Assembly (NCBI GenBank): GCA_036867785.1
Contig: CP145410.1
Coordinates: 248,001 to 312,000 of the forward strand
Source: Plasmodiophora brassicae
Lineage: Eukaryota; Endomyxa: Phytomyxea; Phytomyxea; Plasmodiophorida
Direction: 5' to 3'
DNA: 64,000 bases
Under the pieces are notes generated by a model, which was not told the DNA's origin, did not search any database, and saw nothing but the letters and a program-made list of their open reading frames with translations. Positions 58,613 to 64,000 of the stretch are shown piece after piece (the first letter of the stretch is position 1; each line of letters starts with the position of its first letter). The position numbers and the translations under genes are program-made.

Positions 58613-59857
58613 CTAGACTTCGGCGTCGGCCAGCGGCGGGTGCCCCGCCGGCGGACGGTGCCGTTCCGAGTCGCCCTCCGACGTCCCGTTCTGGAACAGC
58701 AGGCGCCGGTGCCGCCTCTGCATGACCAACACGAAGCAGAAGATGGCCATGCCGCACATGAGCACGACGAGAATGGTCAGGACCAGGGCGGCGACGCCCC
58801 GCTCGTCCCTCGACGGGGACGACGGGGACGCCCCCGGGGCGCCCGACGCGTCCTGGAACACGCCCAGCGAGTTGACGGCGAAGTACGCGTCGACGAAGCT
58901 GGACGGGTTGTTCCTGACGAAGGTCGTGCAGTTGGAGGCGCGCCTGGCGCAGCCGGACCCGGCCCAGACGGACGGGTCGCCGGCGTCGTCGCCACAGAAC
59001 GCCAGGTCGAACACGATCTGCATGCTGGCGAAGTGCGACGACGTGCACGCCGGGGCGAACGTCAGGTTCGCCATCGGCGTCGGCCACCGGTCCGGCCTGG
59101 GCGCGTTCTGGACGATGTCCGCCGGGATGGCCGGCCGCGGGAACAACCAGATCGCGATGCCCGACGCGTCCCACAACGTCGCGTACACGCCGCCGCCGTT
59201 GGCGTTGAACTCGGCGCCGTACGACGCCGGCGTGGTCGCCCGGTTTCCACACCCGACCGCGTCGGCACTGCAATTCAGGGACAGGATCGTCGCCGACTGC
59301 TGCCTGGCGCCGGCCTGAGTGCACCCGGCGCCGGTATGGAACGACACCACGTTCGAGGTCGCGTTGTGCACGCCTTCGATCACGTCGACCTCGCCTGTGC
59401 GGCGGTTCAGATCACAGGACACGTCGTCGTGCGCGGGCGGCACCGTACCTGAACTGGGCCAATTGGGCCCCAGGAACCAGTAGGCGGGCCAGGTGCCGCA
59501 CCCGACGGGGACGTGCGCCAGGTCGAGCAGGAACAGGCCGCCGTTGAACTGCTGCTTCGACTCGAGGCGGACCGAGCGTCGGCCGCGCGCGTTGCCGCTG
59601 ACGATCGCGGTGTGGTCGGCGCGAAGCTGTTGCGCGTTGTTGACGATGGGTACGAGGCCGCCGGACGACGCCGTTAGCCGATCGACGTAGTCGACGTAGC
59701 CGTGCGTCGGGTCATCGCCGGTGAAGAAGTCGAACTGGTCGAGGAAGTTCGACGACGTCCACGACGCCGTCTGCGTGTACGCCGGCAGCGCAGTGGTGAA
59801 GCGAACGGCGCACGACAGGGCTAGCAATGCCAGGGCAAGACCAGGCGCCCACGACAT
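58613..59857 (-). CDS. GH16 endo-beta-glucanase-like protein with C-terminal membrane anchor
   Basis: Glycoside hydrolase family 16 enzymes cut beta-1,3(4)-glucans or remodel cell-wall glucan. Single exon, 414 residues, started at 59857 because a signal peptide begins there (MSWAPGLALALLALSCAV). Secreted catalytic domain about 25-330: FLDQFDFFTGDDPTHGYVDY, the pattern typical of fungal GH16; then the active-site EVDVIE (nucleophile and acid/base Glu with the middle Asp); and GAEFNANGGGVYATLWDASG. Near the C-terminus a TM segment about 345-367 (VLTILVVLMCGMAIFCFVLV) is followed by a basic stop-transfer sequence (MQRRHRRLL) and a short cytosolic tail. It is therefore likely a plasma-membrane enzyme with an outside catalytic domain. 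Strongly GC-ending. Catalytic residues are intact. Confidence 0.93.
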   Translation of the reverse strand: MSWAPGLALALLALSCAVRFTTALPAYTQTASWTSSNFLDQFDFFTGDDPTHGYVDYVDRLTASSGGLVPIVNNAQQLRADHTAIVSGNARGRRSVRLESKQQFNGGLFLLDLAHVPVGCGTWPAYWFLGPNWPSSGTVPPAHDDVSCDLNRRTGEVDVIEGVHNATSNVVSFHTGAGCTQAGARQQSATILSLNCSADAVGCGNRATTPASYGAEFNANGGGVYATLWDASGIAIWLFPRPAIPADIVQNAPRPDRWPTPMANLTFAPACTSSHFASMQIVFDLAFCGDDAGDPSVWAGSGCARRASNCTTFVRNNPSSFVDAYFAVNSLGVFQDASGAPGASPSSPSRDERGVAALVLTILVVLMCGMAIFCFVLVMQRRHRRLLFQNGTSEGDSERHRPPAGHPPLADAEV

Positions 59858-60089
59858 CGCTGCCGACAGATCGAACTGGTCGCTTAAGTACGAAGGATCG
59901 AACGATCGCCCAGATGGCGGTGACCGTACCTGGGGAGCCGTCGCATTTACGCAGCCCGTTCTGGAAGCGACGCCGTCACGAGCAAGGCTGTCTGGAGGCG
60001 GCAGCAGTGTCACCACGTCGCTGAGCGATACTAGTACTGATCATGGGGAGGCCAGGATGCGACTACTAGCAGTTATTTAGAAGAACCCG

Positions 60090-60971
60090 TCACATATCGT
60101 CCGAATCCGAGTCCGACTCGTCGTCCCGGCGATCGGCATCGCTTTCGCTGAGCCGCCGAAGCGACACGTCCGACAGCGGTACGTGCAGGTCCGGGTCGCT
60201 GCTGTGCTCCAGGAGCCAGTTGAGCGCCCGCTCGATATCGTACCTGTACAAACGAGCACACACAATTAGACGATTTATCGACGGGCGACCGCCCGGCCAT
60301 CCCAGACATGTTGACAATGAGAGCCTTGACGGATGCCGAATAGCTGAATCCCATTCGCTGTGCGATACGGCGCGTCAGGCCAGACGCGACGCTAGGGCAC
60401 ACGCGCCCTTACCTGTAACTGTGCAACGTACTCATGTTGCGGGTCAATGTGATGCAGGTCGGCAGACGACACGACGTCCGCCTCTTGGACATCGACACTC
60501 CTCAGCAGCCGTTGCAGGTCGGGCGGGATGTCGCTCAATAGCTGTGCGCAGACGTTGACCGAGGCGGACGTGCGATGACGACGACGTCGGCACACCAACC
60601 TGCCTCTTGGCAATGATTTGCCGCATGCGGTCGACCAGGCGCGGCTGAGGGGTGAACGGGTCCAGGACATCGTCCGACGCCTTCTTGCTGCGCTTCGTCG
60701 TCGTCGTCGGGCGCACCAGCGCCCTCGGCAGCGGCTTCCCGAGGCAGACGACGACCGAATCGCCGCTGCCGATGCCGGCCGCCCGCATCGACTGCTCGGC
60801 GCGGTCCAGCGGCGCCCCGTCGTACCAGACCTGCAGCGCGTCCGGCGGCAGCGGCACGCCCAGCCGCTTGACGATGGCGGCGCGCAGGTCCGCGACGCTC
60901 GCCGTCCCCGTCTCCAGCGTGATCGGGAACACGGCGCCCGTCAGCGACTTGGCCAACACCGTGAACGGCAT
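60090..60971 (-). CDS. UBL-UBA domain protein (UBAC1-like)
   Basis: Four exons in phase: 60600-60971, 60413-60541, 60290-60357, 60243-60090, giving 240 residues with introns of 58, 55 and 46 bp. N-terminal ubiquitin-like domain about residues 1-78 (FTVLAKSLTGAVFPITLE, LQVWYDGAPLDRAEQS); basic linker; middle helical region; UBA domain about 168-210 spread over exons 3 and 4 (RMGFSYSASVKALIVNMSG joined to YDIERALNWLLEHSSDPDL); acidic tail (RRDDESDSDSDDM). UBL plus UBA, with the wording DPDLHVPL after the UBA, resembles UBAC1/KPC2, which supports the KPC ubiquitin ligase; UBAC1 usually has two UBAs. Probably a ubiquitin-pathway adaptor. Exon 3 is only 68 bp and is needed to complete the UBA. Confidence 0.82.
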
Positions 60972-61123
60972 TTCAGGCTTTGCGCGTCGCCGTCGTCGGG
61001 GGCCGCCGCTGTATCGCGTCAACGTGCCGCGTGCCTACGACGTACGTGGTCGGCGGTGCGATGATGCCGATCGTGTTTCGATCGGGCGTTCATTGTATGG
61101 GCCAGGATGGATGGTTGCGGCGG

Positions 61124-61992
61124 CTATTTCGACATGGACAGGTGCTTCTCGAGTTCGTCTTTGAGCGACTGGTTGTGCTGTCGCAGGGCGCCGATCTCGT
61201 CCTTGTGCTTGCGCTCGTCGTCGGCCCAGCGTTCGGCGACCTTCTTCTCGAGCTGGACGCACTTGGCGGTCGTGTCGAAGACGCTGTTCTCGAGGTCCTT
61301 GATTTCCTGCTCGGCCGCCTTGATGTTCTGCTCCATCTCGGCCTGGGTCATGGATCAGTGCAGGCTGCGTTCCGTGCCCCGTATCCGTCGTAACCTTCTT
61401 CTGTTCGGACTGCAGCGCCTTCCGCATGCCGAACGCGATGCTGCTCTCGTACAGCGTCTGGAACGCCGCGATCGTCATCCTAATTTCGTCCCGAACGCGA
61501 AGCAGCAGCAGGCCCCGTTCCGCACAGTTAATGGTCAGCTCCCGGATAAGCTCATCTAATTCCGCCAGCGATCAGACAGAGACCAGCAGACGCCGTATCT
61601 GTGCTTGCTGGCCCCGACCGAAACATTGAGCGTACAGCTCTTCCCGGATCGGGCAGATTCCCGTTTCCCGAGCCTGCCGCTGCAGCAGCTTCTTGTCCAG
61701 GTTGTCCTGCAGCGTGATGACGTCCAGCCGGGTGGCTGGCGTCGAGGAAACGTACTGCACCCACAGCTGTCCGTCCTCGGTCCATTCCCTGGCACAACGC
61801 GGTTCACGTCCCGCAACGCGCGTCTAGCGAACGCGGATCCCACCTGGGCGGCAGGATCGAGTTCAGGATGTCCTCCGTCGGCGTCAGCTGCGCCCGCTTG
61901 CCCAGTGCCGATTTGGCCTTGCCGCGCGACTCCTTGGTCGTGCTGACCAGGATCGGGTTGTTGTACTTGACCAGCGTCTGCTGCGCCTGCAT
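61124..61992 (-). CDS. DNALI1: axonemal inner-arm dynein light chain p28 (DNALI1)
   Basis: p28 is a light chain of single-headed inner dynein arms in motile flagella. Exons in phase: 61844-61992, 61619-61788, 61395-61555, 61124-61342 (232 residues; human 258). Near-complete family match: LVKYNNPILVSTTKES at the start; TPTEDILNSILPPREW across intron 1; QLWVQYVSSTPATRLDVI; LLQRQARETGICPIREELY; ELIRELTINCAERGLLLLRV across intron 2; EIRMTIAAFQTLYESSIAFG; and a C-terminal coiled coil ending in ELEKHLSMSK. Introns are 55, 63 and 52 bp. Divergent from SEN15 with 185 bp between starts, suggesting a shared promoter region. Confidence 0.96.
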
Positions 61993-62177
61993 CGTCCCGT
62001 CGACGGCCGATCGTCGAACGCTGCGACGACACGGGGGGTGGCTGCAGTTCAGACTGTCGCCAGTGCGCGGCTCGCGTCACACAGCCAACGGGGCCATGTT
62101 GGCATTGGGGCACACACTACCAGTCGCGAGCTGCACATGACGAGTGAGAATGAGCATGGCCCAAATGCCGTACGGCA

Positions 62178-62700
62178 ATGGCGGCGTCGCTGCACGATGG
62201 TACGGCGCGCGCGTGTGTATGTGTGTGTGTCCCAGCCAGCCGACAGTTGACGCTCGGCATTCCTAGATCTGGGTGAGTTCGACGAGTTCGTCCGGCGCTT
62301 CCCAAAGTACCGAGAACAGTCCGAGCTCGTGCACCTCGTGTACAACGACCTTCGGCTCGTCAAACAATGGGCAGACGTCGCTGTGATGGACGCTCCTAAA
62401 ATCGGGTCCTACCTTATCACTGGTGTGCCATACGCGCAGGTATCCCGTCTCTGTACACTGGCGGCGTCCTTCCTGATATTCGGCTAGAACGAGAAGGAGG
62501 TCGTCCTCCCCCGGTGGGTCTACGACGACGTCACGCCTGGCGACCTACACGCAATTCTTCACGAGACCTCGTCCCGATGTGTGCTTGCCTTCGCCGACTC
62601 GGACTCCACGTTGTCGTACTATGCCATCGACAACGGCATTGCAGCCATGCCGATCGCTGCGAAACTATCCTCCGATAAACCCGACGTCGACGACGACTAA
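62178..62700 (+). CDS. SEN15: tRNA-splicing endonuclease subunit Sen15-like
   Basis: Sen15 is a structural subunit of the heterotetrameric tRNA intron endonuclease. Exons in phase: 62178-62199, 62267-62439, 62488-62700 (135 residues; human TSEN15 171, yeast 128). The first coding exon is 22 nt (MAASLHD plus one base). Landmarks: FPKYREQSELVHLVYNDLRL, corresponding to the family helix before the DV-V segment (WADVAVMDAPKIGSYLI); and CVLAFADSDSTLSYYAIDNG, matching the conserved AVVESDSTIVYYKL strand. The intron 62200-62266 is rich in GT repeats. As in other Sen15 proteins no catalytic triad is expected. Confidence 0.82.
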
Positions 62701-62767
62701 CAGTGATTGCCCCAAGTGACTACTCGAGTGTGCCTGTGTTTCGATCGTGCTGAATTTCATGCCGACC

Positions 62768-63450
62768 TCACATATTACGAGGAAATTGGGTCCCTTGCAC
62801 GTATCCGCCTCGCAGCGATTGCGCGACCATCTGCTGGAACCTCGTGAGGTCGTTCCGCATGACTTCGGCCGCCTCCTGGTTCAGCGGATCGTTCGGGTTC
62901 GGGTCCAACATCAGGAAGATCAGACCATGTACGACGTTCTGGATGTTCAGCACGGGGCGCCACGATTCCCTGAGAATGTTCAGACACACCGCACCATTCA
63001 GGTCAATGTTCGGATGCCAGATCTGCCACAACGTCAGGCGCCAGCACAGCAGGCGGCAGCAGCCATGGCATACCTTTTCCAGACATTTCACTTTCGGCGC
63101 CTTGTACGGGTAATGATCGCTGATCTCGAACGAGAACGTATACGTGGCGCCTTTCCAGTAACCCGCATCGGGTTTGACGGATATCGAGAAGCGCATGAGA
63201 TCGTCCTTGTTCGGCAATATCAGCTTGCAGTTATCAGGCAGGTCAAGCTCCTGCATGTCGCCCATCATTCTCACTGCGACCGCACATATCAGTCTGACGA
63301 ATCGCTCCCAGGGACATGCGACCGCCCCCTCATACTCATCGCCGCCGTCTTCTTCTTCTTGCCGTCGCCCGCATCCGCAGCGGCCGCCTCGTCCGACAGC
63401 TTGGTCTTGGCCCGGCGCCCAGCCCCGATCTTGAACAGCGACGCCGACAT
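62768..63450 (-). CDS. UBC12: NEDD8-conjugating enzyme UBC12
   Basis: UBC12 (UBE2M) transfers NEDD8 to cullins. Exons in phase: 63336-63450, 63074-63273, 62768-63022 (189 residues; human 183). Landmarks: N-terminal MSASLFKIGAGRRAKTK, in place of the MIKLFSLKQQKKE tail that contacts the NEDD8 E1; MQELDLPDNCKLILPNKDDL; ISVKPDAGYWKGATYTFSFE; YPYKAPKVKC; then IWHPNIDLNGAVCLNILRE, containing the HPN motif and the catalytic Cys; and LIFLMLDPNPNDPLNQEAAE. The VKC-IWHPN junction is restored by a 51-bp intron (63023-63073). Convergent with SEN15, 67 bp apart. Confidence 0.95.
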
Positions 63451-63632
63451 TTTGTGCGATCCTGCTGATCCGCTGGCACCTGTTCGGGTTCTCCGGCGGC
63501 GGCGGCGTCACACGGCAACTGCGCCCGTCAGCATGATGCAGCTACCCCCGCTGGACTGGAAGAAGCGCTGCCACGTTCACGTCGTGCTCGTTCCAGTCGG
63601 GTTGCCTCGTCGTGACAACACTGCATGCCGGC

Positions 63633-63978
63633 TCATGTATTTCTGGATGTTGAACGATCGTCGTTGGCCCATAGCCGTTGCGCAGCTTCGCCCCAGGAAC
63701 GGGCAATCTCGTCCGGATCGAAGTCGCTGGCGTTCTCGTCCCAGTCCTCGGGTACCTCGTCAGTGAATAGTTCGTCACGGTCGCCTGCGGCACTGGGGAC
63801 CGCTGTTGCTTCTGAGACGGTTACAGGGCCTTCGTGCTCCTCGGCGGCGCCTTCCGTCACCTGCTGCAACATGTCTGTGCATGGCCGACATAATCTTGTT
63901 AGCACCAGCGAGACTCGCAAAGTCGTGATATAAAACGGTACCTTCCAGAGAAAGGTGCAATCGACTCGCACTCATCAA
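63633..63978 (-). CDS. unrecognised protein, partial at right edge
   Basis: Minus-strand coding sequence ending at 63633. A likely intron (about 63873-63940, beginning GTACCG and ending CACAG) joins a short segment SRLHLSLE to DMLQQVTEGAAEEHEG. The C-terminal ~80 residues are acidic with many Asp, Glu and Trp (EVPEDWDENASDFDPDE, then SWGEAAQRLWANDD). No domain recognised. The 5' part lies beyond the window, so start and length are unknown. Confidence 0.5.
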
Positions 63979-64000
63979 ATCTTCAAGCGGAGCGGGTGGC

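Noticed and set aside
58640-59452. Plus-strand frames opposite GH16
   Set aside because: Antisense shadows in a GC-rich gene; the minus frame has a signal peptide, active site and TM anchor.

Overview
This window is nuclear DNA from a flagellated eukaryote with a compact genome. Almost every multi-exon gene can be joined in frame through introns of about 46-81 bp (GT-AG, one likely GC-AG). Many intergenic gaps are under 200 bp and genes lie on both strands. I see no bacterial operon signals, CRISPR, rRNA, tRNA, transposon or virus-like element. Two axonemal proteins (CFAP70 and the inner-arm dynein light chain p28/DNALI1) imply a motile flagellum. The fungal-type GH16 glucanase suggests a zoosporic (chytrid- or blastocladiomycete-like) fungus or a close relative; this placement is an inference.

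Layout. 1-10512 (+): VPS13-family bridge lipid-transfer protein, N-terminus beyond the left edge, with an embedded dysferlin-type (DysF) module. 10884-12437 (+): ubiquilin/Dsk2. 12581-13.7 kb (-): coiled-coil protein. 13.7-15.4 kb: mostly unassigned, with one weak gene candidate. 15408-17093 and 17301-19064 (-): two tandem, diverged WD40-like paralogues. 19150-20249 (+): cyclin C, divergent from the WD pair. 20363-21398 (-): Gln/Pro-rich orphan. 21547-22878 (-): RPAP3. 24068-27271 (+): large protein with an ADA3-like segment and a PHD finger. 27769-28947 (+): RCL1. 29102-30850 and 31183-32934 (+): tandem pair of orphan four-TM proteins. 32980-35589 (+): ankyrin/coiled-coil protein, 45 bp downstream. 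36082-37869 (+): zinc finger, CW and ARID protein. 38201-40360 (+): mitochondrial i-AAA protease YME1. 40769-41794 (+): mitochondrial carrier. 42044-44827 (+): DNA topoisomerase I. 45076-47541 (+): glutamate dehydrogenase. 47773-50085 (+): cyclic-nucleotide-binding K+ channel. 50326-55709 (+): MON2. 55813-58470 (-): CFAP70. 58613-59857 (-): membrane-anchored GH16. 60090-60971 (-): UBL-UBA protein. 61124-61992 (-): DNALI1. 62178-62700 (+): SEN15. 62768-63450 (-): UBC12. A partial minus-strand gene occupies the right edge.

Most genes are conserved housekeeping functions: membrane lipid transport and Golgi trafficking (VPS13, MON2), ubiquitin/NEDD8 (ubiquilin, UBL-UBA, UBC12), transcription and chromatin (cyclin C, RPAP3, the two PHD/zinc-finger proteins, TOP1), RNA processing (RCL1, SEN15), mitochondria (YME1, carrier, GDH) and flagellum (CFAP70, DNALI1). 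The parts without a clear known match are the tandem membrane-protein pair with its ankyrin neighbour, the tandem WD-like pair, the Gln/Pro-rich orphan, and the unusual domain combinations in VPS13 and the chromatin proteins.

Base composition is uneven. Ubiquilin, CFAP70, GH16, DNALI1 and the first membrane paralogue are strongly GC-ending, while VPS13, MON2 and TOP1 are closer to neutral. All domain calls are from reading translations by eye; exon joins were checked for phase by hand where exon lists are given.
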